From an uncultured Parvibacter sp. (GTDB taxonomy: Bacteria > Actinomycetota > Coriobacteriia > Coriobacteriales > Eggerthellaceae), in NCBI GenBank assembly GCA_910587945.1, contig CAJUNI010000026.1:1-23901 (forward strand): a stretch of DNA of 23,901 nucleotides, in the 5' to 3' direction. A model generated the notes under the pieces. The model ran no database searches. It saw only the letters and a program-made list of their open reading frames with translations, and had not been told where the DNA came from. Within the stretch, counting starts at the first letter, position 1; the number at the start of each line of letters is the position of its first letter. Of this stretch, positions 1-7,506 are shown piece by piece. The translations under genes were made by a program, and so were the position numbers.

Positions 1-1142
1 TTGATCTGGCTGACGTCAAAACCCAGGCCGATTTTGAGAAGCTGCCTTTCTCGGAAAAGGATGACCTACGCGCTGCCTATCCCTTAGGGCTGCAGGCGGT
101 GCCCGATGAGGAAGTGGTCCGTATCCATAGCTCCTCAGGCACCACAGGAACACCGGTCATCATTCCCTATACCCAGCAGGACGTCATTGACTGGGCTACG
201 CAGTTTGCGCGTTGCTATGAGATGGCGGGCATTACGCCCATGGACCGCATTCAGATTACGCCGGGCTATGGACTGTGGACGGCAGGCATTGGTTTTCAGT
301 TGGGAGCCGAGCGCCTAGGAGCCATGGCTATCCCTATGGGACCGGGCAACACCGATAAGCAGTTGCAGATGATGCAAGACCTGAAGTCGACGGTCATCAC
401 GGCTACGAGCTCCTATGCATTGCTACTGGCGGAAGAAATCAACAAGCGCGAACTGCGCGACAAGATTTACCTCAAGAAGGGTGTCATCGGCTCCGAGCGC
501 TGGGGCGAGAAGATGCGCAACCGTATTGCTAACGAGCTGGGCATTGAGATTTACGACATCTATGGATTGACCGAGGTCTATGGCCCGGGCATTGGCATTA
601 GCTGCGACGCCCATGCTGGCATGCATATCTGGGACGACTTCGTCTACATCGAAGTGATCGATCCGAAGACGGGCGAAACGCTGCCCGATGGGGAAGTGGG
701 CGAACTGGTGCTTACCACCCTGCGCAAGCAAGGAGCGCCCCTCATTCGTTATCGCACTCACGACCTTACCCGCATTATCCCCGGTCAGTGCGCGTGTGGC
801 TCTCACCATCCGCGCATCGATACGCTGGTTGGTCGCACCGACGACATGATCAAGGTTAAGGGCTGCAACATGTTCCCGGCTCAGATCGAAGAAGTGATCA
901 AGGCCACCGATGGCACGTCCTCGGAATACCAGGTCATGATTGAGACCATCTCGGGTCGCGACATCTTAACGGTGCTTTTCGAAACTCCCTTGGAAGGTGA
1001 AGCCAAAGAGAAGTGCGAAGAGGAGTTGGCGCTTATCTTTAAGGCGAAGCTCGGCTGTACGCCGGAAGCTAAGGGTGTGCCTCTGGGAGACTTGCCTCGC
1101 TCGGAGAAGAAGACTAAACGCATCTTCGATAGTCGCTACTAA
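1..1142 (+). CDS. paaK: Phenylacetate-CoA ligase family enzyme, 3' part (5' end outside window)
   Basis: The frame is open from base 3, so the gene starts upstream; about 379 residues are visible. The protein belongs to the adenylate-forming (ANL) superfamily, in which the carboxylate is activated with ATP and transferred to CoA. The P-loop-like motif SSGTTGTP is seen just after base 126, followed by the YDIYGLTE adenine-binding region, GELVLTTL, the hinge-region RYRTHDL and a C-terminal GRTDDMIKVKG segment, all typical of PaaK-type ligases. CACG near 795-805 may be part of the small Cys motif some PaaK proteins carry. The true substrate could be phenylacetate or another aryl or short acid. 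A GTG at 99 exists but lies inside the conserved region and is not the start. A strong hairpin follows the stop codon. Confidence 0.9.
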   Translation, partial: DLADVKTQADFEKLPFSEKDDLRAAYPLGLQAVPDEEVVRIHSSSGTTGTPVIIPYTQQDVIDWATQFARCYEMAGITPMDRIQITPGYGLWTAGIGFQLGAERLGAMAIPMGPGNTDKQLQMMQDLKSTVITATSSYALLLAEEINKRELRDKIYLKKGVIGSERWGEKMRNRIANELGIEIYDIYGLTEVYGPGIGISCDAHAGMHIWDDFVYIEVIDPKTGETLPDGEVGELVLTTLRKQGAPLIRYRTHDLTRIIPGQCACGSHHPRIDTLVGRTDDMIKVKGCNMFPAQIEEVIKATDGTSSEYQVMIETISGRDILTVLFETPLEGEAKEKCEEELALIFKAKLGCTPEAKGVPLGDLPRSEKKTKRIFDSRY

Positions 1143-1204
1143 TCAGCCGCCGCGCGTCTTCACGGGGAGACACGCAAGCCTTACAAGAGAGCTGTTCAGG
1201 ATTA

Positions 1205-1247
1205 CGGCCGGGAAAGGAGCGCCAGTATTTGGCCCCTTTCTCGGCCG
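1205..1247 (+). terminator. Long hairpin after the CoA ligase, probable terminator without a T-tract
   Basis: CGGCCGGGAAAGG (1205-1217) pairs with CCTTTCTCGGCCG (1235-1247): 13 pairs including one G-U, with a 17-nt loop. No T-run follows, so intrinsic termination is uncertain. The position 62 nt after the stop fits a transcript end. Confidence 0.5.
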
Positions 1248-1273
1248 CTTACGTAGTCACGCCCAAAAATTTC

Positions 1274-1301
1274 TTGCAAAGGTGCTTTACTGTGCTAAAG
1301 T
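1274..1301 (+). promoter_or_regulatory. Candidate sigma-70-type promoter
   Basis: TTGCAA at 1274-1279 and TAAAGT at 1296-1301 are separated by 16 nt. It would start transcription near 1308, giving a leader of about 320 nt to the symporter start at 1626. It was read by eye only, so the call is tentative. Confidence 0.4.
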
Positions 1302-1308
1302 AACGGCC

Positions 1309-1476
1309 ATGCTAACGGCAAAGGGACATAACGGCTTCTATGGTGCTGAGGAATGCGCTTTAACCAGTGCTGTCCGCGCGCAACAGTGTTGTGCGGAGGT
1401 GGCTTGCGCCGTCATGAGCGAGCACTTCGCTCAGCAGTGTTTGAAGCCCTCCCAATGGTATAGCGTTCGATATTAA
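1309..1476 (+). CDS. Possible leaderless small Cys-rich ORF (55 aa)
   Basis: An ATG at 1309 lies almost exactly where the candidate promoter at 1274-1301 would start RNA. The frame runs 55 codons to TAA at 1474-1476, the first bases of the intrinsic terminator stem. There is no Shine-Dalgarno sequence, so it would have to be translated as a leaderless mRNA, which is common in actinobacteria. The product holds five cysteines, including a CC pair, and no membrane segment. I do not recognise it. The reading frame is open for some distance upstream as well, so the open stretch alone is weak evidence; it may simply be untranslated leader. Confidence 0.25.
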   Translation: MLTAKGHNGFYGAEECALTSAVRAQQCCAEVACAVMSEHFAQQCLKPSQWYSVRY

Positions 1477-1510
1477 TAGCACACGGGTTTTGACCCGGTG
1501 CTATTTTTTT
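1475..1510 (+). terminator. Intrinsic terminator or attenuator in the symporter leader
   Basis: AATAGCAC (1475-1482) pairs with GTGCTATT (1498-1505), and CGGGT (1484-1488) with ACCCG (1493-1497), with a 4-nt loop and one bulged A; a run of seven Ts reaches 1510. It lies 115 nt upstream of the symporter start and downstream of the candidate promoter, so it either ends a small RNA or attenuates the symporter mRNA. Confidence 0.75.
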
Positions 1511-1526
1511 ATAGCCCCGAGTCAAA

Positions 1527-1612
1527 GGTCGTGTGCGCCACGGAGAAGGATTGGTAGAAGAGTCTGCTCTTTTACCGGAAAGGGAAGCTGGGCTTCGTGC
1601 CCGGCCACGACC
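1527..1612 (+). promoter_or_regulatory. Predicted three-way-junction leader RNA abutting the symporter RBS
   Basis: P1: GGTCGTG (1527-1533) plus GCC (1537-1539) pairs with GGC (1603-1605) plus CACGACC (1606-1612). P2: GGTAGAAGAG (1553-1562) pairs with CTCTTTTACC (1567-1576) around a TCTG tetraloop. P3: GAAGC (1584-1588) pairs with GCTTC (1592-1596). The 3' strand of P1 ends directly at the AAGGGGA ribosome binding site (1613-1619). I could not match it to a known riboswitch class. Confidence 0.4.
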
Positions 1613-1625
1613 AAGGGGACGTTTT

Positions 1626-3203
1626 ATGATTGCAAAGATTCTATTGGTGCTCATTTTTATTGCAGTGGCAGTAGGAGTGGGTATTTACTGTCGCAAGTCA
1701 ACGAGTACCGTTGACGGTTTCATTTTGGGAGGCCGCAAAGTAGGCCCCTGGATGAGCGCATTTGCCTATGGTACGAGCTATTTCTCGGCGGTAGTGTTTG
1801 TAGGTTATGCTGGCCAGTTTGGGTTCAAATACGGCATGGCTGCCACTTGGGCAGGTATTGGCAATGCCATTTTGGGCAGCCTCCTTGCCTGGTGGGTGTT
1901 GGGTCCGCGTACCCGCGAAATGACCCATCGACTGGGCGCCTCCACCATGCCGGAGTTCTTTGGCAAGCGCTATAACTCGAAGGCTCTGCGGATTGCGGCT
2001 GCTGCCATCATCTTCGTCTTCCTGATTCCCTATACGGCATCGGTCTATAACGGCCTTTCTCGCTTGTTCGGTATGGCCTTTGCACTGCCCTATGATGTCT
2101 GCGTTATCGGCATGGCGGTCGTAACCTGTATCTATGTGGTGCTTGGCGGCTACATGGCGACGGTTATGAATGACTTTATTCAGGGTATTGTCATGCTGCT
2201 GGGCATTACTGCCGTTATTGTGGCGGTCATCATGTCCAATGGCGGATTCTCAGAAGCGGTGATTTCGCTTTCGCAGATCCCCGCCGAGGGTTCCGCCATG
2301 CAAGGGCCCTTCGTCAGTTTCTTTGGACCCGATCTATTCAACTTGCTCGGCGTAGTAATTCTGACCTCGCTGGGCACCTGGGGTTTGCCGCAGATGGTCC
2401 AGAAATTCTATGCCATTAAGTCGGGTCCGGCGGTCAAGCAAGGCGCCATCATTTCCACCATCTTTGCCTTCGTGGTAGCGGGCGGCTCCTACTTCCTGGG
2501 AGGCTTTGGTCGACTCTACTCTGATCAGATCGAATACGCTGCCAACGGCACGCCGATCTATGACTCTATCATTCCCACTATGCTCTCCACCTTGCCTGAC
2601 ATTCTGATTGGTCTTGTCATTGTGCTGGTGCTTTCCGCTTCTATGTCAACGCTATCCTCGCTCGTGCTTACCTCGTCATCGACGCTCACCATTGACCTTA
2701 TCAAGGGCAATTTCGTGAAAGACATGAATGAGAAGAAGCAAATTGTATGGATGCGCGTTCTTCTGGTAGCCTTCGTGGCAATCTCGGCGCTCATTGCTCT
2801 GTTCCAATATCACTCCAGCGTAGTCTTTATTGCCCAGCTCATGGGCTACTCCTGGGGTGCGTTGGCCGGCGCCTTCCTCGGTCCCTTCCTCTGGGGTCTC
2901 TACTCCGGAAAGATTTCCAAGGCGGCCGTGTGGTGCTCCTTCATCTTTGGTGTAGGGTTAACGGCGGTGAATATGGGCATGGGCTTTGCAGGCACGCCGC
3001 TTATTGCAAGTCCCATCAACTGCGGCGCCTTATGCATGTTGGTGTCCCTTGTGATTGTGCCAGTGGTGAGCTTGTTCACAAAGAAGGTGCCCTTCCAGAT
3101 CAATCCGCCCACAGCGGAAAGCGGCACGGATCGTGAAATCGATCGCGAAATCGAGCAGGATGAACTGCGCTCGGCAGAAGTGGGAGCCGCCGCTGATGTC
3201 TAA
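1626..3203 (+). CDS. Sodium:solute symporter (SSS family)
   Basis: This 525-aa, highly hydrophobic protein is a Na+-coupled uptake transporter of the SSS/SLC5 family (the PutP/PanF group). The first helix at residues 3-21 is followed by VDGFILGGRKVGPW (29-42), the characteristic family loop, and later by the LVLTSSSTLTIDL region and the YSWGALAGAFLGPF segment. The tail after about residue 490 is charged and rich in Glu and Asp. I chose ATG 1626 because AAGGGGA lies 6 nt upstream; the open frame extends back to 1533 but that stretch is the structured leader. The substrate cannot be read from the sequence. The adjacent CoA ligase suggests a carboxylate, possibly an aromatic acid, as an inference only. 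Two hairpins follow the stop. Confidence 0.88.
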   Translation: MIAKILLVLIFIAVAVGVGIYCRKSTSTVDGFILGGRKVGPWMSAFAYGTSYFSAVVFVGYAGQFGFKYGMAATWAGIGNAILGSLLAWWVLGPRTREMTHRLGASTMPEFFGKRYNSKALRIAAAAIIFVFLIPYTASVYNGLSRLFGMAFALPYDVCVIGMAVVTCIYVVLGGYMATVMNDFIQGIVMLLGITAVIVAVIMSNGGFSEAVISLSQIPAEGSAMQGPFVSFFGPDLFNLLGVVILTSLGTWGLPQMVQKFYAIKSGPAVKQGAIISTIFAFVVAGGSYFLGGFGRLYSDQIEYAANGTPIYDSIIPTMLSTLPDILIGLVIVLVLSASMSTLSSLVLTSSSTLTIDLIKGNFVKDMNEKKQIVWMRVLLVAFVAISALIALFQYHSSVVFIAQLMGYSWGALAGAFLGPFLWGLYSGKISKAAVWCSFIFGVGLTAVNMGMGFAGTPLIASPINCGALCMLVSLVIVPVVSLFTKKVPFQINPPTAESGTDREIDREIEQDELRSAEVGAAADV

Positions 3204-3232
3204 GTCGGCTTCATAACGAAGAACTGGGTGCC

Positions 3233-3305
3233 GTTATCTCCCGGGGCAGCGAGGGGATAACTATTCAGAAGAAGGGGTGGGTCCATGGGGCTCATCCCTT
3301 CTTTT
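3233..3305 (+). terminator. Tandem hairpins, second one an intrinsic terminator
   Basis: GTTATC...GATAAC with inner CCC/GGG (3233-3261) is followed by AGAAGGGGTGGG (3270-3281) pairing with CTCATCCCTTCT (3291-3302) through G-U wobbles, then TTT. Together they end the symporter transcript. Confidence 0.65.
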
Positions 3306-3360
3306 ATGGATGTCGGAGGAATTGGTCCCACCAACAAACGCGAGGTCGTCCGCCAGTTGG

Positions 3361-3420
3361 GGCCACCTGCTAATCGGGGAGCCCACCAATCGTGGCCACC
3401 TGCTAATTAGGGAGCCCGCC
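3361..3420 (+). repeat. Two direct copies of a 27-bp repeat, period 33
   Basis: Copy 1 (3361-3387) and copy 2 (3394-3420) both begin GGCCACCTGCTAAT and continue with NNGGGAGCCC and a CC end, differing at three positions. They sit in a spacer of about 330 bp. Tandem sites of this kind occur at the ends of some insertion sequences (IS21-like), but no transposase is present. This could be an IS scar or a dispersed repeat. Confidence 0.7.
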
Positions 3421-3446
3421 CACCCCTTCGCTTAATTCTGACCTCT

Positions 3447-3465
3447 TTGCCAAACTGATTGGCAA
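3447..3465. promoter_or_regulatory. Perfect palindrome, possible operator upstream of the antiporter
   Basis: TTGCCAA-N5-TTGGCAA is an exact 7-bp inverted repeat ending 69 nt before the antiporter start. TATACT at 3493-3498 could be a -10 element, though I see no good -35 at the right distance, so the operator role is a guess. The spacer 3306-3533 otherwise holds only the repeats noted at 3361-3420 and a small TTGGT/ACCAA hairpin at 3319-3331. Confidence 0.35.
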
Positions 3466-3533
3466 CAGCGCAGCAGGAGGGGAGCCCTTTGGGTATACTT
3501 TAAATATCTTTGTACCCGAATAAAGGGGAGAGC

Positions 3534-5231
3534 ATGGAAGGGTTCGATCTGATTGTTTGCGGTGCATGGTCCATCGTGCCGCCCTTGCTGGCACTGGGCT
3601 TAGCGCTTATAACGAAGGAGGTGTATTCCTCCTTAACGGTCGGCGTTTTCTCGGGCATGATCATTTATCAGTTCACGCTGAATGGCGCTGGTGGCGAGCA
3701 ACTCATCTCCTCGTTCACTATGGTGCCCCAGATGATGGCCGAGCAAATTGCAGGGAATGGGGCGCTTTTGCTCTTCCTTGCGCTACTGGGGGCATTGACT
3801 GTGGTCATAGCCTCATCCGGGGGGTCGCGCGCCTACGCTGAGTGGGTTTCCACGCACATTAAGAATGCGAAGATGGCCTCTATTCTGACCGCCATTTTAG
3901 GCATCATTATTTTCGTAGACGACTACTTCAATTGTCTGACAGTTGGCGCGGTTATGCGTCCGGTCACAGACAAGTTCCATATCAGCCATGAAAAGCTGGC
4001 CTGGATTATCGACTCCACGGCAGCGCCGGTCTGCATTATTGCGCCAGTTTCTTCCTGGGCTGTAGCCGTTGGTGGTTATATGGGCGATGGCGGCTTTAAC
4101 ACCTTTGTGGCGTCTATTCCCTATAACTTCTACGCGCTTCTGACCATCTTCTTCGTCTTCTTTATGCTGATTACCGGAGACGACTGGGGCTCGATGCGGG
4201 CCGCTGAAGATGCAGCAGTCCACAACAAGGTCCCCGCAGAGGATGCGGTACTCGAGGAAGAACTTGAGGAAGAAGCAGCGCGGGAACAGGCACGGCTTTT
4301 GGCTGAGGGTGCCGACGCTCCGGCTCCGGAAAGCTATGATCCCGGGTTACCGTCCATAGTGACTGAGCGCTCCGATATAGATGCCGCTGCTGCTCACACC
4401 ATGGAGGAATACAAGGGCATCAATATTTCTGACAAAGGGAAAGTCTTTGACCTGGTACTTCCCATTGTGGTGCTTATCATCTTCTCTATTTTGGGCATGC
4501 TCTATGTGGGTGGCTTCTTTGAAGGCGTTGACTTCGCTACAGCTGTGGGCGAGAACCCCGTCATGGGCTTAGACATTGGCGTTTGCGTGGCGTTGGTGTT
4601 TGCCCTGGCTTTGTTCCTGCCGCGAAAGCTTATGAGCATCAACACCTATGTTGACGCCGTATCGGAAGGTGTGCGCTCTATGGTGGGGGCCATTATGATT
4701 TTGGTTCTGGCCTGGAGTTTAGGTGGCACCTGCCGCTATCTGTTGGGCACTGGCGAATTTGTCTCTACGTTCTTGAATAATCTAGGCATCGGCCTTGATT
4801 TCTTGCCGGCCGTAATCTTTGTGGTTTCGGCCTTCATCGGCTTTGCCATGGGTACGTCCTGGGGCACCGTTGCATTGATTCTTCCCATTGTCATTGGGGT
4901 GTTCGATGCAGCCGATCCGCTCTTCTTGGTGGCTATCGGCGCCACTCTAGCCGGTGCGGTTTATGGCGACCATATCTCGCCCATCTCTGATACCACCATT
5001 CTTTCCTCGGCTGGCGCGAAGTGTAATCATCTCCGCCATGTGGCAACTCAGATTCCCTATGCCACATTCGTGATGGTGGTTTGCTTGATTGGCTACATTG
5101 TGGCCGGCTTTACGAAGAATCCGTGGATCTCTTTGGTGCTGGGCATGGTTCTGATTGTGGTGGGCGTTCTAGTGCTTCGCCGCAGTGGCTTGGGCAAGAA
5201 GGGTCAGAAAGAGGCAGACGCTGCTCGCTAG
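3534..5231 (+). CDS. Na+/H+ antiporter, NhaC family
   Basis: This 565-aa membrane protein belongs to the NhaC/ion-transporter superfamily, exchanging sodium (or a carried organic ion, as in malate-lactate antiporters) for protons. Conserved blocks are FVDDYFN around residue 126, then IDSTAAPVCIIAPVSSWA, and in the second half MGTSWGTVALILPI and GDHISPISDTTILSS. A charged loop of about 75 residues (roughly 222-296), with runs of Glu and Ala, separates the two hydrophobic halves and makes the protein longer than I would expect. ATG 3534 is preceded by AAGGGGAG; a TTG at 3510 in frame is less likely. A terminator follows. With the symporter upstream it suggests a local sodium economy, but no co-transcription is implied. 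Confidence 0.87.
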   Translation: MEGFDLIVCGAWSIVPPLLALGLALITKEVYSSLTVGVFSGMIIYQFTLNGAGGEQLISSFTMVPQMMAEQIAGNGALLLFLALLGALTVVIASSGGSRAYAEWVSTHIKNAKMASILTAILGIIIFVDDYFNCLTVGAVMRPVTDKFHISHEKLAWIIDSTAAPVCIIAPVSSWAVAVGGYMGDGGFNTFVASIPYNFYALLTIFFVFFMLITGDDWGSMRAAEDAAVHNKVPAEDAVLEEELEEEAAREQARLLAEGADAPAPESYDPGLPSIVTERSDIDAAAAHTMEEYKGINISDKGKVFDLVLPIVVLIIFSILGMLYVGGFFEGVDFATAVGENPVMGLDIGVCVALVFALALFLPRKLMSINTYVDAVSEGVRSMVGAIMILVLAWSLGGTCRYLLGTGEFVSTFLNNLGIGLDFLPAVIFVVSAFIGFAMGTSWGTVALILPIVIGVFDAADPLFLVAIGATLAGAVYGDHISPISDTTILSSAGAKCNHLRHVATQIPYATFVMVVCLIGYIVAGFTKNPWISLVLGMVLIVVGVLVLRRSGLGKKGQKEADAAR

Positions 5232-5270
5232 GGGCGCGCAGGCACGAAAACCAACTGCATAACAAGTTCT

Positions 5271-5305
5271 AAGGTGGGTGACCTCGGGCCGCCCACCTTC
5301 TTTTT
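5271..5305 (+). terminator. Intrinsic terminator after the antiporter
   Basis: AAGGTGGG (5271-5278) pairs perfectly with CCCACCTT (5292-5299), followed by CTTTTT. Confidence 0.8.
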
Positions 5306-5629
5306 GGGGTGCCCAGAGGCTAATCCCTAGGGCTGAGGTCATCGATGAGGGGCTTTCTAACGATTTCATGTCGTGGCAACGCGGCAGCAACATAATGTAA
5401 CCGCCGCGCTCATCGTTCGGTACAAGCCTTGCATGGCATCAATTTCGACTCGTACCATGGGTTCTAGTAAAGGACAGATTCCCAGAAATTGAGGATAACG
5501 TCCCATGCAGCTTGTAAAGGCGGAGAAAGTTGCATGCCCTTTCTCATCCGCTGCAAAGAAGAGTCGTCAGAGCCCGGCGTTGAAATGCGGGCAGGTCTGC
5601 GGCTCATCACTATTGACAGGAGGCCGGTT
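5306..5629 (+). promoter_or_regulatory. Non-coding upstream region of the Rrf2 regulator
   Basis: No gene is supported here. Near 5380-5408 there is an interrupted palindrome with CGCGG/CCGCG arms around ACAT-ATGT, a plausible protein-binding site. Hairpin 5520-5551 pairs GCGGA and GAAAG with CTTTC and TCCGC, with a small bulge. GAGCC near 5572 can pair with GGCTC near 5601. The same frame as the regulator is open from 5489, but the AGGAGG site at 5618-5623 argues strongly for the start at 5630. Confidence 0.4.
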
Positions 5630-6115
5630 ATGCAGCTCAAAGCATCCACGGATTACGGCCTGCGTGCTGTGTTGTATTTGGCATCAAAAAAAGGTACGTG
5701 CTCGTCGAAAGATATTGCCCAGGATATGTCTATCCCTCGTGATTACCTGATTCAGTTGGCGCAGCTTTTGCGCAACGCGGGCATCATCGAAGCGCGTCCC
5801 GGAAAGCATGGCGGTTATCGCCTGGCGCGAGATCCAAAAGATATCACCTTGCTTCAAATCATTAATGCTCTTGACGAGGACTCAAAAGACACTGCTCGTC
5901 TACGGCGGGATGATCGTCGAAACGCCACCATGCTGCGCGGAACGCGCGAGGTCTATGACTTGGTGTTAGACAGCTACGATGTTTACTTCGACAGCATTAC
6001 TCTTCAGATGTTGCTGGACTGCTCGAACGATCCGAAGAATCGTCGCGAGTTTCTTGCGAGCTGTTTAACCGGCGAAGCGCAACGGCTTCTGCATCCCATC
6101 GCAAAAATAGCCTAA
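5630..6115 (+). CDS. Rrf2-family transcriptional regulator
   Basis: This 161-aa protein opens with MQLKASTDYGLRAVLYLA and continues with a winged helix-turn-helix and the family's RPGKHGGYRLAR wing (residues 56-67). Rrf2 proteins (IscR, NsrR, CymR, RsrR) regulate Fe-S, NO or sulfur metabolism. The three clustered cysteines that hold the cluster in IscR and NsrR are absent: Cys is only at 24, 131 and 145, and the region 85-105 is Arg/Asp-rich. An Fe-S sensor of the IscR type is therefore unlikely; a CymR-like or effector-binding mode is possible. The start is fixed by AGGAGG 6-7 nt upstream. Its stop overlaps the stop of the convergent transporter gene by 4 bp. Confidence 0.9.
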   Translation: MQLKASTDYGLRAVLYLASKKGTCSSKDIAQDMSIPRDYLIQLAQLLRNAGIIEARPGKHGGYRLARDPKDITLLQIINALDEDSKDTARLRRDDRRNATMLRGTREVYDLVLDSYDVYFDSITLQMLLDCSNDPKNRREFLASCLTGEAQRLLHPIAKIA

Positions 6116-7503
6116 GCTAGACCGATCAATTGGAGCACTAATAACGCAACAGTAAGCAGGGCTACCACGATCACCGTAGCCCAGAGCAGAAAGCGGGTAA
6201 TAATACCCGCACGCCAGGACCCCATGACCCGTTTGTCGCTGGCAATAATGGCCATGAATCCCAGCAAGACGGGTAGGATGACTCCGTTGACGAATTGCGC
6301 CGTAAGCATGACTGACAGCAAGTTGATATGGGGAATCAACACGACCACTGCCGACAAAACAATGATGAAGGTGAAGATGCCTTTGAAGGTGGGCGCTTCT
6401 TTCCACTTGAAGGAAACGCCTGCCTCCCAGCCAAAGGCTTCGCAAATCACGAAGGCCGTGGTGAGGGGAAGTACGCAGGCGGCTAAGAAGGACGCCGCTA
6501 CCAAGCCAATGGCAAAAAGTGCCTCGGCGTAGGGCCCGGCAAAGGGTGCCAGGGCTTGAGCGGCATCGGCGGCGCTATCAATGGCAATCCCCTGAGGGAA
6601 GAGCACCGCGCCCGTGGTGACAATAATGAACCACGCCACCAGACACGCTGCAATGGTGCCGGAGATACTATCCACTTTTTGGGAGAACAGATCGTCGGTA
6701 GTTAAGCCCTTCTCCACCACATTGCTTTGAGAGAAGAACATCATCCACGGTGCAATGGTGGTACCAATCATGGCAATGACCAAGGCAATGAAACTCACGT
6801 TTCCTGAGAAGTGGGGAACGAAGGTGTCTTTGAGGGCTAAATTCCAATCGGGTTGGGCCATGAATGCAGCTATGACATAGGTCACAAATACAAAGGAGAG
6901 CGCCAGAAACACGTTTTGTACGCGCTTGTAAGAGCCCCCTACAATGAGCAGCCACACCGCTAAGGCAGCCACCGGAACAGAAAAGTATTTGGGGACCCCA
7001 AACATTTCCATGCCAGAGGCAATGCCGGCAAATTCGGAGAAGGTGGTGGCCACGTTGCCAATGAGCAGCGCAAGCATGGCAATAGCCGTCAGGCGAATGC
7101 CGAATCGCTCGCGAATAAGGGCAGCAAAGCCTTTGCCGGTAACAGCGCCCATGCGTCCCGCCATGACCTCCACCACCATCAGGAGCACGCACATAAGCGG
7201 AATAACCCAGAGTGTTGAAAAGCCAAACTGGGCGCCGGCGGTGGAATAGGTGGAAATGCCACCAGCATCATTGCCCGCCATAGCAGTTACAATGCCTGGT
7301 CCCATGGCTGCCAAAACCAGCAGCAATTTGTTTTTCTTTTTGGGAGTGGCGGGGGACAGATCTGCCGGTGTGCTCTCAGTAGAAGACGGGCCCCCGTCTA
7401 AGGCGGCTTTCTTCGAGGAGGCTTGAGCGGTGCGCTTGGCCGGAGCAGTGGTGCTCTGGCGGCGCGGGTCGTTGGCGTCAGGTCCAATTCTCATAGCAAC
7501 CAC
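6112..7503 (-). CDS. NRAMP-related divalent metal (probable Mg2+) transporter
   Basis: This 463-aa SLC11/NRAMP-fold protein has a Ser/Ala/Lys-rich cytosolic N-terminus (1-60) and about 11 membrane helices. TM1 carries GPG...GNDAGG (residues 68-82), so the classic DPGN metal motif is DAGG. In TM6 the classic MPHN is APWM (251-254), so the Met that selects transition metals is lost. As I recall, this Asp-kept, Asn-to-Gly and Met-lost pattern marks the NRMT branch that transports Mg2+, described for an Eggerthella lenta member. The gene lies 3 nt after an MgtE-like gene, supporting magnesium. GTG 7503 or ATG 7494 could start it; a GGAGGCGG site lies at 7516-7523. It overlaps the Rrf2 gene tail to tail. 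Confidence 0.85.
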   Translation of the reverse strand: MVAMRIGPDANDPRRQSTTAPAKRTAQASSKKAALDGGPSSTESTPADLSPATPKKKNKLLLVLAAMGPGIVTAMAGNDAGGISTYSTAGAQFGFSTLWVIPLMCVLLMVVEVMAGRMGAVTGKGFAALIRERFGIRLTAIAMLALLIGNVATTFSEFAGIASGMEMFGVPKYFSVPVAALAVWLLIVGGSYKRVQNVFLALSFVFVTYVIAAFMAQPDWNLALKDTFVPHFSGNVSFIALVIAMIGTTIAPWMMFFSQSNVVEKGLTTDDLFSQKVDSISGTIAACLVAWFIIVTTGAVLFPQGIAIDSAADAAQALAPFAGPYAEALFAIGLVAASFLAACVLPLTTAFVICEAFGWEAGVSFKWKEAPTFKGIFTFIIVLSAVVVLIPHINLLSVMLTAQFVNGVILPVLLGFMAIIASDKRVMGSWRAGIITRFLLWATVIVVALLTVALLVLQLIGLA

Positions 7504-7506
7504 GGC

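Noticed and set aside
423..809. 128-aa minus-strand open frame in the CoA ligase
   Set aside because: It lies within strongly conserved coding sequence on the plus strand and has no supporting RBS or domain.
1533..1625. N-terminal extension of the symporter
   Set aside because: The stretch encodes Arg/Pro-rich residues, forms strong RNA stems and precedes a well-placed RBS and ATG at 1626.
3361..3420. CRISPR repeat
   Set aside because: There are only two copies, with a 6-nt gap instead of spacers of about 30 nt, and no cas genes.
6112..7503. Manganese transporter MntH
   Set aside because: The TM1 Asn and TM6 Met needed for the classic transition-metal site are replaced, and the operon partner points to magnesium.
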